DNA of 57,004 nt from Lentimicrobium sp. Its GTDB lineage: Bacteria; Bacteroidota; Bacteroidia; Bacteroidales; Lentimicrobiaceae. The stretch covers positions 1-57,004 of the forward strand of contig JANJXJ010000225.1 of assembly GCA_024709105.1 (NCBI GenBank). Reading direction: 5' to 3'. Below, piece by piece: positions 36,641-46,533 of this stretch (its first letter is position 1; every line of letters begins with the position of its first letter). The translations under genes were made by a program, and so were the position numbers. The notes beneath the pieces are model-generated. The model made no database searches. It was not told the origin of the DNA and worked only from the letters and a program-made list of their open reading frames with translations.

Positions 36641-39322
36641 ATGAAAACAAAACTACACTCAGAAACACTGACATTGAAAGGGCTACTGCTGATTGCCATT
36701 TTCGTGATTTCAGGTGCACTGAATCTGATGGGTCAAACCTTTGACAAAAACTATCAGGACGGGCGTTTGTACTTTAAATTTAAGGACAATGTAAATGTTG
36801 ATATTGCTGTAAGAAGCGATAATTCAGTTGATTTTACCCAGATTCCTTTTGTTGCTGCCCTTCAGAACACATACAGGCTTAAAAGTATGGAGCGTCCTTT
36901 TGATTTGAATCAGGACAGCAAACTACTCAGAACCTTTATGCTCGAAATTGAGGATTTCGACAAGATTAATGAAGTCCTCTCTAAATTACAGCTTGAAAAT
37001 GAACTGGAATATGTTGAAAAAGTGCCGATGGATTATATCCATTTTGTGCCCAACGACACATTGTATAATCTTTACACCGGACCCAACAACTGGAACTGGC
37101 ATCTCGACCGTATTCAGGCAGAACAGGCCTGGGATGTGACCAAAGGCTCAGCTTCCATCAAAGTTGCTGTTGTTGACAATGCTGTATGGGTTAACCACCC
37201 TGACCTGGCTGATAAGATTGTTTTACAGCGCGACACCTATTACAATACCAACAACGCAAATCCACCGGCTCAGGGCGATCCTTTCGACTGGTCGCATGGA
37301 ACCCATTGTGCCGGGCTGGTGGCTGCAAGTTCCGATAACAATATTGGAATTGCTTCAATTGGCTATGATGTGAGTATCATTGCCGTGAAAGCTGCCAATA
37401 ATGCCAATGCAAATGGTATTTATGGTTATCCCGGTATTCAGTGGGCTGCAAACAATGGAGCCAATGTTATCAGTATGTCATGGGGTGGTCCCGGCTACTC
37501 TGCTACCAATCAGAACCTGATTAATACAATTTCCAACATGGGCATTGTGCTGCTGGCATCGGCTGGAAACGACAATGTATCAACTCCTCATTATCCATCA
37601 GGTTACAATAATGTAATTTCAATTGCTTCCACCAATTCCGATGATCAGAAAACCGATTTCTCGAACTATGGAACAGCTGTTGACCTTTGTGCTCCCGGAG
37701 GATATTCTTCACCTGGTCCCACAGGTCTGCTCAGTACTACCTATAGTCAGGGAACTTATGGTTACTATGATCTTATGTATGGTACATCCATGGCAACTCC
37801 GGTTGCAGCTGGCCTTGCAGGATTGATCAAATCTCTTAACCCTGCATTAAGCAACGCTCAGGTTGAGAATATTATGAAAACCACAGCTGATGATATTTCA
37901 GCTGTAAATCCTGATTATATTGGTCAGTTAGGTGCCGGACGCATCAACGCTTATCAGGCTGTGTTGAATACACCGTTTCAACCCACGGCTTCTTTCAGCA
38001 CTCCTGTTACAACAATAATTCCCGGCGAAGGAATCAATTTTACAGACCATTCAGTGGGTGTTCCTTCAACATGGCAATGGACTTTCCAGGGTGGTACTCC
38101 TGCTACTTCAAATGTGCAGAATCCAACCAATGTAAAGTTCAACACACCAGGTGTTTATGATGTTACTCTTACAGTTACAAATTCATTCGGAAGTAATACT
38201 CTGGTTCTGGAAGACTATATCAATGCTACTAATACTCCAAGCCCTTATTTAGATTTTGGAGTTAGTAATGCCAGCCCTTGTATTCGGGAAACTGTTGCAC
38301 TGTCAGATTCTTCACTTTATGGCCCAACAGGCTGGGAATGGGTAATTACTCCTGATAATTTTGAGTTTGTAAACGGAACGAGCGCTGCATCTCAGAATCC
38401 TGAAATTTCATTCCTTCTACCAGGTTTATACTCTGTTGCTTTTACAGCTTCCAATGCCAATGGCTCATCATCCATGACTGCTGAAAACCTTATCAATGTA
38501 GCTGGTGCATTACCTACTTATGAAGTAGATATGGAAGACGGAACTGCCGGCTATTTCATGGTTTGGGATACCATCAAATCACAATCGAAAATTGCCCCAA
38601 GAGCAGCCAATGCCAGCAATTTTGGTATTCATTTTCACGGCGACCCTGTACCCACCGGATGGTCGGGCAGCCCCACAAGCGGAACTGCAACACAGGCCTG
38701 GGAGTCAAATCTGGCTTTCCATGGCATGGCTCACATTTGTGGCGTGGATGGCTCAGGGATGGACAATATCGCCCTTTCACTTGATCTGAGACAAACATAC
38801 TCCCTTGGCCCCCGCTTCAGTTGGTTCAGGGTGTTGGTTAACGGAGAGCAAGTAGCTGATGAAGACGGAAACACCGACTTTAATCCGGCAACTGCAGCCG
38901 CTGACCCATGGAAAAGGCTTACTTTTGACCTTTCAGCGTATGCAGGAACAATCTTCGACATTACCCTGCAATCGGCCACCCGCTTTGCTGATAAAAATCA
39001 GGGAGAAGGCGATAATGTATTCATTGATAACATCAGCATTACCAATACTACAAATAATAAGCCTTTACCAGCAGTATCCCAGGGTTTGAGGGTATATCCA
39101 AATCCTTCCGATGGGTTGTTTACCATTGCTTTGGATAAGGTAGAAGGTGCTTTTTCAGTTAAAGTTGTTTCGCTTCTGGGCAACACTGTTTATTCTTTTA
39201 ACGGTGACTCAAATGGCCGTTTGCTTAAGTCAATGGACTTGAACAATCTGCCTTCGGGAGTTTATCTTCTGAATCTTACTACCGGCACAAAACAATTCAA
39301 CCAAAGGATTGTAATCAGGTAA
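36641..39322 (+). CDS. secreted subtilisin-like serine protease with PKD domains and T9SS sorting signal
   Basis: An 893-residue S8 peptidase. A signal peptide (about 10-31) and an inhibitory prodomain (about 35-135) precede the catalytic domain, with Asp179 (VAVVDNAV), His219 (WSHGTHCAG) and Ser383 (GTSMATPVAAG). Two PKD-like domains follow (FTDHSVGVPSTWQWTFQGGT near 480-560, and a second near 570-660), then a jelly-roll-like domain with MEDGTAGYFMVWD. The last 80 residues (LRVYPNPSDGLFTI to QFNQRIVIR) are a T9SS type A sorting domain. ATG 36641 is preferred over an upstream GTG because the signal peptide starts there. Confidence 0.93.
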   Translation: MKTKLHSETLTLKGLLLIAIFVISGALNLMGQTFDKNYQDGRLYFKFKDNVNVDIAVRSDNSVDFTQIPFVAALQNTYRLKSMERPFDLNQDSKLLRTFMLEIEDFDKINEVLSKLQLENELEYVEKVPMDYIHFVPNDTLYNLYTGPNNWNWHLDRIQAEQAWDVTKGSASIKVAVVDNAVWVNHPDLADKIVLQRDTYYNTNNANPPAQGDPFDWSHGTHCAGLVAASSDNNIGIASIGYDVSIIAVKAANNANANGIYGYPGIQWAANNGANVISMSWGGPGYSATNQNLINTISNMGIVLLASAGNDNVSTPHYPSGYNNVISIASTNSDDQKTDFSNYGTAVDLCAPGGYSSPGPTGLLSTTYSQGTYGYYDLMYGTSMATPVAAGLAGLIKSLNPALSNAQVENIMKTTADDISAVNPDYIGQLGAGRINAYQAVLNTPFQPTASFSTPVTTIIPGEGINFTDHSVGVPSTWQWTFQGGTPATSNVQNPTNVKFNTPGVYDVTLTVTNSFGSNTLVLEDYINATNTPSPYLDFGVSNASPCIRETVALSDSSLYGPTGWEWVITPDNFEFVNGTSAASQNPEISFLLPGLYSVAFTASNANGSSSMTAENLINVAGALPTYEVDMEDGTAGYFMVWDTIKSQSKIAPRAANASNFGIHFHGDPVPTGWSGSPTSGTATQAWESNLAFHGMAHICGVDGSGMDNIALSLDLRQTYSLGPRFSWFRVLVNGEQVADEDGNTDFNPATAAADPWKRLTFDLSAYAGTIFDITLQSATRFADKNQGEGDNVFIDNISITNTTNNKPLPAVSQGLRVYPNPSDGLFTIALDKVEGAFSVKVVSLLGNTVYSFNGDSNGRLLKSMDLNNLPSGVYLLNLTTGTKQFNQRIVIR

Positions 39323-39341
39323 AATTTTAAAAATTATTTTT

Positions 39342-39380
39342 AAGTCCCTGCGTTTTGTAAATCGCAGGGGCTTTTTTTTT
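39342..39380 (+). terminator. terminator of the S8 protease gene
   Basis: An 11-bp stem, aagtccctgcg (39342-39352) with cgcaggggctt (39363-39373, one G-T pair), followed by nine or more T. A strong intrinsic terminator. Confidence 0.88.
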
Positions 39381-39387
39381 ACTTTTG
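39380..39387 (+). promoter_or_regulatory. -7 box of the first C10 protease gene
   Basis: TACTTTTG followed by GCGCC, placed directly after the preceding terminator and 32 nt before the ATG. The same TACTTTTGGCGC occurs ahead of the second C10 gene. Confidence 0.5.
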
Positions 39388-39419
39388 GCGCCATTCTATT
39401 CATTCCAAATTAATTCTGA

Positions 39420-41536
39420 TGAAGTTAAAAGTACTTTTTGTTTTTGTTCTTGCCATAATGGGAGCTTACAGCGTTATGGCAGAAGTAGTTGACCGTGAAG
39501 AAGCTGCACGTGTTGCTCAAAACTTTTTTTATGAGCGTTTGGTTCAGGCAGGTGTAAATGCCGATATTGATGAAGTTGTACCCGCATGGGTAAAAACTGC
39601 CGGCAATGAATCAAACCCTTATTACCATGTCTTTAATTTTGCTTCAGGCGGTTACGTTGTAGTTTCTGCTGAAGATAATTTTGTTCCGGTAATTGGTTAT
39701 TCCAAACAATCATTTTTTCCTGCAGGAACACTGGATAAGAATTTTGCTGGTTTTCTGAAGGAATACGAAGCACAGATTGACTTTGTAAGAGCCAATAATA
39801 TTGAGGCAACCGCCGATGTAAAACAGGCCTGGGAAATGTATGAAGGTATGAGTTCATCGCGAATGCTTATTGACGGCGAACGCGATGTTCAGCCATTGCT
39901 TCCGGTTCTCTGGAATCAGGATTATCCTTACAACGCTTATTGCCCATTGGATGCTGCAGGTCCCGGCGGACACGTGTATGCTGGATGTGTTGCAACTGCC
40001 ATGTCAATGATAATGAATTATTACCGCTATCCGGAACACGGAACAGGAAGTTACTCATATAACTATGGCTCTTATGGTAACATCAGCGCCAATTTTGGCC
40101 AGACTTACTATGACTGGGATGCAATGCTCAACTCTATCACCAGCGGAAGCGGCCAGGCTGTGAATGCTATTGCCGAGTTGCAGTATCAATGCGGGGTAAG
40201 TGTAAGAATGATGTATGGCCCTGATGGTTCAGGAGCTTACAGCGAGGATGTTCCCTACGCAATCCGTACTTATTTTGGATATTCATCAACTGCTCAGCAC
40301 GTTAGACGTAGTAGTTATACTGCCAGTGCCTGGGAAAGTATGATTACCACCAGCCTTGATGAATCAAAACCACTTTATTATTCTGGTCAGAGCACAGATG
40401 GGGGACATGCTTTTGTGCTCGATGGTTACGAAGTAACCGGTACCGGAAAAATGTACCACTTCAATTTTGGATGGAGTGGAAGCGGCAATGGTTTTTATAC
40501 CCTTACAGATGTAAATGGTTTCAGCAGCGGACAGGCAATGGTCAGGAATTTTATACCCAATCCGGCTAATTATCCCTACAATTGCGATAATCATGTAATT
40601 ACTTCGCCCATGGGAATTTTTGAAGACCGCAGTGGCCCGCTTTCGGATTACCAGCCCAACAAATCATGCTCCTGGCTTATTGCACCCGAAGATTCTGTGA
40701 CAACAATCTCTATTACCTTTACTTCATTTGAGATTGCAGCTGGTGATGCTGTTAATGTTTATGATGGCTCTGATGCTTCAGCTCCGCTATTGGCCAGTTA
40801 TGTGCAGAATGCTGCAACAACTACGCTTACTTCAACAGGTAGTACTCTTTTTGTAGAATTCCTTACCGATGCAACTGATCAAAGCAATGGTTTCACAGCT
40901 GAGTTTAATTCAACCTATCCGGCGTATTGTGGTGGAACAATTACTTTAAATGATCCTGTTGGTACTATTACAGATGGAAGCGGGGATCATCGTTATAATC
41001 ACAATTCGATGTGTAAATGGAAAATTGAACCCGGCCCTTACGCAGCCAATCTTACACTCGCGTTTAATAGTTTCGATCTTGAAACAGACAAAGATTACCT
41101 GAAAGTTTATGCATTGCCTACCAATCAGCTTATTGCAAACTATACAGGTTCTGACATTCCTGCGCCGCTTGTTTCACCAACAGGCCGCATGTTGCTGCTG
41201 TTTACATCCAATGGATTCAACAATGCCGGGGGCTTCGACGCAGAATATTATATCACCAATGTTAAGAACTCTGCCGAAGAATTTACTTCAAACCTTGCGA
41301 TCTTCCCAAATCCTGCATCTTCTTATGTTGAGATTAAATTTAATGTTGAAGCAGCTGGAGAAGCCACATTTGGAATCTTTGACCTTACCGGCCGGATGGT
41401 TTATTCAGAACAAGCTGAACTTAACTCAGGTTTTAATTCCAGAACCCTGCTTGTCGGCAATTTGAAAGCCGGGGTTTATCAATTGAGAATCAGTAGTAAA
41501 TCGGGAAATGTAACCCGCAAACTTGTAATTGAATAA
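39420..41536 (+). CDS. C10 family (streptopain-like) cysteine protease with CUB-like domains and T9SS signal
   Basis: A 705-residue exported protease. A signal peptide (1-21) leads to a SpeB-like prodomain (about 22-150), then the catalytic domain with the nucleophile Cys190 in GGHVYAGCVATAMS and His330 in DGGHAFVLDGY, followed by FNFGWSGSGNGFY. Two CUB-like domains follow, each with a paired Cys and DGSG/DRSG opening (near 390-500 and 505-610). A T9SS type A sorting domain (AIFPNPASSYVEIKF to RKLVIE) ends it. It is the first of a tandem pair with the next gene. Secretion as a zymogen is inferred from family members. Confidence 0.92.
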
Positions 41537-41573
41537 GTGTAGTTTTTATCACTGCTTCTTCTTTAAAATTTTT

Positions 41574-41615
41574 AAAAATAGTCTGTCTCTGGCAGGCTAT
41601 TTTTATTTTTCGGGC
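41574..41615 (+). terminator. terminator between the two C10 protease genes
   Basis: aaaatagtctg (41575-41585) pairs with caggctatttt (41593-41603, one G-T pair), followed by a T-rich tail. It makes the two tandem genes separate transcripts. Confidence 0.75.
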
Positions 41616-41626
41616 AAAATAATTAC

Positions 41627-41634
41627 TACTTTTG
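41627..41634 (+). promoter_or_regulatory. -7 box of the second C10 protease gene
   Basis: TACTTTTG followed by GCGC, 16 nt before the ATG at 41651 and identical in core to the element ahead of the first C10 gene. Confidence 0.5.
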
Positions 41635-41650
41635 GCGCAAATCTTTTTCC

Positions 41651-43756
41651 ATGATAAGAAAAATTACACTTTTTATTTTTTCAATAACTTTCGTTTTGCA
41701 GGCATTTGCAGGCGGAGTAAAAGAAAATGTTGCTGTTAAAGTTGCTCAGGCATTTCTGCATAGTCGTTTGAAGCAGGCTCCTGCTTCACCACTTGAGTTG
41801 ACCACTGCTTCTGTTAAACCTGTTGGCGAGATTAAAACACTCTTTTATGCAGTTGATTTTTCGAGAGGAGGGTATGTGCTGGTGTCGGCTACCGATGCTG
41901 CCATGCCTGTTTTGGGCTATTCCTTCGAAGGAGAATTCACTTTGAATGAACAATCTCCGTCATTTCTTGCATGGATGCAGGGATATCAGCTGCAGCTCAA
42001 CGAAATTGTAGAAAATGAAATAGCTGCAACGCAAGAAATTACAACAGCATGGGATGAGCTGATTAACTATGTCCCATCAAAAAATACTTCAGGGAGCGGC
42101 CGTTCCATAGAGCCGCTTTTGCCCTGTACATGGAATCAGGGAGCTCTGTATAACGATTTGTGCCCCGAAGATGCCGGCGGCCCCGGCGGTCACGTTTATT
42201 CAGGCTGTGTCGCTACTGCGATGTCGCAGGTAATTTACTACTGGAGATATCCGCTTCAGGGTTCAGGTTCTCATGGTTATTATTCAGATTATGGCTATTT
42301 ATTTGTTGACTTTTCTCAGGCTGATTACAATTACGAGGAAATGCGTAATTCCATCGGAAATGAAAATAACTATGAAATGGCTGAGATTCAGTATCACTGC
42401 GGGGTTGCGGTAGATATGATGTATTCCCCTTCAGGTTCAGGAGCCTACAGTGACGATGCAGACGCTGCCTGGAGAAACTATTTTGGTTATTCAGATGAAC
42501 TGAACCTTGAGTACAAAGATGATTACAGCGAAAGTGACTGGGCTGCGCTGCTGATGCAGAATCTTGACAATGGCTGGCCAATGTATTATCATGGCTTTGG
42601 CTCAGGAGGTCATGCTTTTAATGTTGACGGATATCAGGGCACTGACTTTTTTCACTTCAACTGGGGCTGGGGAGGCTCTGCCAATGGGTATTTCTACCTG
42701 AATAACCTTAATCCAAACGGGAGCAATTTTACTTACGGACAAGGCGCTATTGTTAATTTTGTGCCCGGAGATAACTATCCATACTACTGCACCGGAACTA
42801 AGACACTCACACGTCATAACGGAACCATTGAAGATGGCTCCGGCCCGATTGCCAATTATACCTCAGGGTTATCATGCGGCTGGCTGATTGCCCCTGCCGA
42901 TTCAGTTACCAATCTTACAGTAAACTTTGAAAAATTCGGATTGACTGCAGGTGTTGATGTTCTTAATGTTTATGATGGTGCTGATGCTTCCGCTCCCTTG
43001 CTGGGAACTTTTACCGGTAATTCACTGCCTCCTTCAGTAACTGCGTCGCGCGACAGACTTTTTATTGAGTTTCTTACCGATGGTGACGAAGGTAGCGGAT
43101 TCAGATTGTCGTATAACAGTGAACTGGCAGTGTATTGCTCAGGACAAACCGTTCTTAATGAACCGGATGGTGTAATTGCTGATGGCAGCGGAACCCGGGA
43201 TTACAACAACAACAGTGTGTGCAAATTCAGGGTTGAACCTGCTGATGCAGAATCTATTACCTTTACTTTTAATTACCTGAATACCGAGCCGGTGAATGAC
43301 GCGGTTAAAATCTACAACCTTGCTACACAATCCATGATTGGCAATTTTTCCGGAACTGATAATCCAGGCTCAATTACAGTGCCCTCTGGCAAAGCCCTGA
43401 TTTTATTTACCACCAACGGAGATGTAACAGGCGAGGGCTGGGAAGTTTCTTACACCAGCAGTACTACAGCTGTTGATAATTCCTATACAACCGAAGCCGG
43501 AGCACTGAATGTAAGCATACACCCAATGCCGGTGAAAGAATGGATGCGAATTGAAATGACTCAGGGAAACTCTTCAGCAGTAAAACTGGGGGTTTATGAT
43601 CTTTCGGGAAGATTGATTCTTGAGCAGGAAGTTGCTCCGTTCAGTGGAAGCAAAACCGAAATAATACCTGCAGAAATGCTGGCCAATGGAATTTACTTTC
43701 TCAGATTTACTTCCGAAAATGGTTCCGGCAGTCAAAAGTTAGTTGTGAAAAACTAA
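41651..43756 (+). CDS. second C10 family cysteine protease, tandem paralogue
   Basis: A 701-residue paralogue of the preceding protease with the same architecture. It has a signal peptide (1-20), a prodomain, and a catalytic domain with Cys186 (GGHVYSGCVATAMS) and His321 (SGGHAFNVDGY). FNWGWGGSANGYFYL, two CUB-like domains (DGSGPIANYTSGLSCGWL and DGSGTRDYNNNSVCKF openings) and a T9SS sorting tail (SIHPMPVKEWMRIEM to SQKLVVKN) follow. The two copies are diverged throughout, so the duplication is old. Its stop overlaps the convergent phoH stop by 4 bp. Confidence 0.92.
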   Translation: MIRKITLFIFSITFVLQAFAGGVKENVAVKVAQAFLHSRLKQAPASPLELTTASVKPVGEIKTLFYAVDFSRGGYVLVSATDAAMPVLGYSFEGEFTLNEQSPSFLAWMQGYQLQLNEIVENEIAATQEITTAWDELINYVPSKNTSGSGRSIEPLLPCTWNQGALYNDLCPEDAGGPGGHVYSGCVATAMSQVIYYWRYPLQGSGSHGYYSDYGYLFVDFSQADYNYEEMRNSIGNENNYEMAEIQYHCGVAVDMMYSPSGSGAYSDDADAAWRNYFGYSDELNLEYKDDYSESDWAALLMQNLDNGWPMYYHGFGSGGHAFNVDGYQGTDFFHFNWGWGGSANGYFYLNNLNPNGSNFTYGQGAIVNFVPGDNYPYYCTGTKTLTRHNGTIEDGSGPIANYTSGLSCGWLIAPADSVTNLTVNFEKFGLTAGVDVLNVYDGADASAPLLGTFTGNSLPPSVTASRDRLFIEFLTDGDEGSGFRLSYNSELAVYCSGQTVLNEPDGVIADGSGTRDYNNNSVCKFRVEPADAESITFTFNYLNTEPVNDAVKIYNLATQSMIGNFSGTDNPGSITVPSGKALILFTTNGDVTGEGWEVSYTSSTTAVDNSYTTEAGALNVSIHPMPVKEWMRIEMTQGNSSAVKLGVYDLSGRLILEQEVAPFSGSKTEIIPAEMLANGIYFLRFTSENGSGSQKLVVKN

Positions 43757-44766
43757 GATTCAGAAATATCATTGTTATCAGCAGCAGGCGGGGCTTCAGG
43801 CTTCGCCTGTTTCGTTGCAGGCTTATTTTGATCGCCGTCATATGCTCTGATGATGCGGGTAACAAGTTTGTGTCGCACAACATCAGTATCGTCCAGAAAT
43901 ATAAAATCAATTCCGGGGATATTTTTTAGTATGATAGATGCCTGCATCAGCCCCGATTGCTGGTTGCGGGGCAGGTCAATCTGTGTGACGTCGCCGGTAA
44001 TAAAAAACTTGGCAGACCGCCCCATGCGGGTGAGAAACATCTTGAGCTGACTGGAAGTTGCATTTTGTGCTTCATCCAGAATTGCAAAAACATTGTCGAG
44101 GGTTCGCCCGCGCATAAATGCCAGAGGCGCAATTTCTATAGTACCGTCCTCGAGATAGGTGAGGAGCTTCTGGGGGGGAAGCATATCGCGCAGGGCATCA
44201 TACAAAGGTTGCATGTAAGGATCAAGTTTCTCTTTCATATCGCCGGGCAGAAATCCAAGATTCTCGCCTGCTTCCACAGCCGGTCGTGTGAGAATAATCC
44301 GCTTTACTTCTCTGTTTTTTAATGCTCTGACTGCCAGTGCAACAGCTGTATAGGTTTTGCCGGTTCCAGCCGGACCTATGGCAAACACCATATCGTTTTT
44401 ACCAACGCTTTCAACAATTTTCAGCTGATTCGGAGTTCTGGCCTTAATTACCATACCGTTTCGGCCATGCAGCAATACATCAGGCGGACTATCCATTACC
44501 ATGCCATTCCCATTTCCAGTATCTGCCAGTTGTTTGATGTCGTTCTCAGTTAATGATGCAAAGCGTTCAAAATGAAGCATCAGCAAATTGAAAAAGTCTT
44601 CAAATGCATTGATTTCATTGGGGTCGCCAATGGCCTTAAGAAATTCACCGCGGGCAATAATCTTTAATTTGGGATACAGCTCCCTGATCAGATTAAGGTT
44701 GCGGTCTCCAACGCCATAAAAATCAAGCGGACTGAAATGTTCAATACTGAAAACTTTTTCGCTCAT
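43753..44766 (-). CDS. PhoH family ATPase
   Basis: A 337-residue PhoH-like P-loop protein. Walker A is GPAGTGKTYTAVALA (about 133-147) and Walker B lies in FAILDEAQNATSSQLKMFLTRMG, followed by FFITGDVTQIDLPR. The N-terminal 120 residues carry a KH-like segment (FYGVGDRNLNLI, ARGEFLKAIG). PhoH proteins are ATPases, possibly RNA helicases or part of RNA-decay systems. A TACTTTTG box (44829-44822) precedes the ATG. Despite the name there is no evidence of phosphate regulation here. Confidence 0.92.
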   Translation of the reverse strand: MSEKVFSIEHFSPLDFYGVGDRNLNLIRELYPKLKIIARGEFLKAIGDPNEINAFEDFFNLLMLHFERFASLTENDIKQLADTGNGNGMVMDSPPDVLLHGRNGMVIKARTPNQLKIVESVGKNDMVFAIGPAGTGKTYTAVALAVRALKNREVKRIILTRPAVEAGENLGFLPGDMKEKLDPYMQPLYDALRDMLPPQKLLTYLEDGTIEIAPLAFMRGRTLDNVFAILDEAQNATSSQLKMFLTRMGRSAKFFITGDVTQIDLPRNQQSGLMQASIILKNIPGIDFIFLDDTDVVRHKLVTRIIRAYDGDQNKPATKQAKPEAPPAADNNDISES

Positions 44767-45003
44767 AAGTTATTAATTGCATTTTTGTCCGGTTAAGAAA
44801 CTATGTTCCGGATGCTTTGCGCAAAAGTAGCAGTTTTTCAGGTGTAAACGGGAAGGTTGGTGTTTCTTTTTGATTTGTTTAAGCGATTTCAGCAATTCAG
44901 ATGCGTGCAGGCTGAGGGATTTATGGTGCTGAGGATTGTAAAAAGCTCAATTAATTTTCTTTCTTTTAGCTCAGCAGCCTGCCCGGTACATCACAAAAAA
45001 ACC

Positions 45004-45011
45004 TACCTTTG
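45004..45011 (+). promoter_or_regulatory. -7 box directly before the aspartase-like start codon
   Basis: TACCTTTG ends 4 nt before the ATG at 45016, the same spacing as at the helicase gene. It implies a leaderless or near-leaderless mRNA if functional; no ribosome-binding site is visible. Confidence 0.35.
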
Positions 45012-45015
45012 AAAC

Positions 45016-46455
45016 ATGAAACTTCGCACTGAATCTGATTTTCTTGGTAGCAAGGACATACCTGCCGATGCCCTGTATGGCATTCATGCGCTGCGGGCGA
45101 AAGAAAATTTTCCCGATCACACTCCCTTTCATGCAGAGTGGTACATGGCTATGGGATTGGTGAAGCAGGCCTGCTACCTTACTGCTATTGATTTTGCGAA
45201 TGAACTCGAAAAAAAGTTTGGAGATGAGGAATTTCCGGTACGAATGCCCGATAAAGCCTTATTGTTTGCTTTGAGCCAGGCTGCTGCCGAAGTTTCTGAA
45301 GGCCTGCATACGGATAGTTTTATTGTTCCGGCTGTAAGCGGTGGCGCCGGCACAAGCATAAACATGAATGTTAACGAAATTATCGCCAATGTAGCTTTGC
45401 TCAAAATCGGCCTGGTACCCGGGGATTATGATGTAATTGATCCTACCGAGGATGCCAATATTTTCCAGAGTACCAACGATGTGGTTCCTACTGCACTTAA
45501 AGTTGCACTGATGCTTTTGCTGGAGAATCTGGAAACAGCCATCAATGATCTCAGGGCGGGTTTTGAGAAGCTGGAGGGCCTGCACCGCAACGATCTAAGA
45601 GTTGCATATACTCAAATGCAGGAAGCGGTTCCTTCTACTTTTGGTAAACTTTTTTCAAACTACAGCGATGCATTGTCGCGTGATTGGTGGCGGATTTCCA
45701 AGTGTTTTGAACGGATTAAGGTAGTAAATCTCGGTGGTAGTGCAATTGGAACTTCAGTAGCGGTTCCCCGCTTTTTTGTGATGGAGGTTGTACAGAAACT
45801 TCAGCAGCTTACCCGGTTGCCGGTTACCCGTGGCGAAAACCTTTCTGATACCACAAGCAATCTGGATGCCCTGGTCGAAGTTCATGGCATTCTGAAAGCC
45901 CATGCCGTTAACCTGGAGAAGATTGCATCCGACCTGAGGTTGCTGGCTTCGGATGTGGCCGGTAATACCATACATCTGCCTGCTAAACAGGTAGGTAGCT
46001 CAATAATGCCGGGAAAGGTAAATCCGGTAATCCCCGAATTTGTGATCAGTTCGGCGCATCAGGTGTATGCAAACGACGGACTTATCGCCACCTTAAGCGC
46101 TCAGGGATGCCTCGATCTGAATGCATATCTTCCCCTGATCGGACACTCCCTGATAGGAAGTATCAAATTGCTGATTGCCTCATGCAAAACCATGCTCGAA
46201 AATATGGTTTCAGGACTGAAGGTAGATGCTGCTTCCGGATATAGCCGCTTGCTCTGCAGTCCGGCCATCACCACAGCCCTTAGCCCTTACATTGGCTATC
46301 ACAGAGCAGCAGAATTGGCAAAACTGATGAAGCAACAGAGAAAAAATATCCTGCAATTGAATGAAACCCTGCATTTTTTACCGGATGAAAAACTGCAGGA
46401 ACTGCTCAAGCCGGCTAACCTGCTGAAATCGGGTTTTTCGGTGAATGAATTGTGA
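45016..46455 (+). CDS. aspA: aspartase/fumarase superfamily lyase, aspartate ammonia-lyase type, paired with hydF
   Basis: A 479-residue member of the aspartase/fumarase superfamily, which removes ammonia from aspartate to give fumarate. The substrate loop GSSIMPGKVNP is intact, as are ADALYGIHALRAKENFP near the N-terminus, GTSINMNVNEIIAN and FQSTNDVVPTALKVAL. An aspartase-annotated gene commonly accompanies hydrogenase maturation genes, and here it precedes hydF by 78 nt on the same strand. It may therefore serve hydrogenase maturation rather than general aspartate catabolism; this is inference. Fumarase activity cannot be excluded. Confidence 0.85.
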   Translation: MKLRTESDFLGSKDIPADALYGIHALRAKENFPDHTPFHAEWYMAMGLVKQACYLTAIDFANELEKKFGDEEFPVRMPDKALLFALSQAAAEVSEGLHTDSFIVPAVSGGAGTSINMNVNEIIANVALLKIGLVPGDYDVIDPTEDANIFQSTNDVVPTALKVALMLLLENLETAINDLRAGFEKLEGLHRNDLRVAYTQMQEAVPSTFGKLFSNYSDALSRDWWRISKCFERIKVVNLGGSAIGTSVAVPRFFVMEVVQKLQQLTRLPVTRGENLSDTTSNLDALVEVHGILKAHAVNLEKIASDLRLLASDVAGNTIHLPAKQVGSSIMPGKVNPVIPEFVISSAHQVYANDGLIATLSAQGCLDLNAYLPLIGHSLIGSIKLLIASCKTMLENMVSGLKVDAASGYSRLLCSPAITTALSPYIGYHRAAELAKLMKQQRKNILQLNETLHFLPDEKLQELLKPANLLKSGFSVNEL

Positions 46456-46533
46456 TGATGAAGCGGAAAACAGATTATCTGGATTTTGCTTCAGCTTAAA
46501 TGATTGATTTAAAAGAGAATATTGACTAATTGC

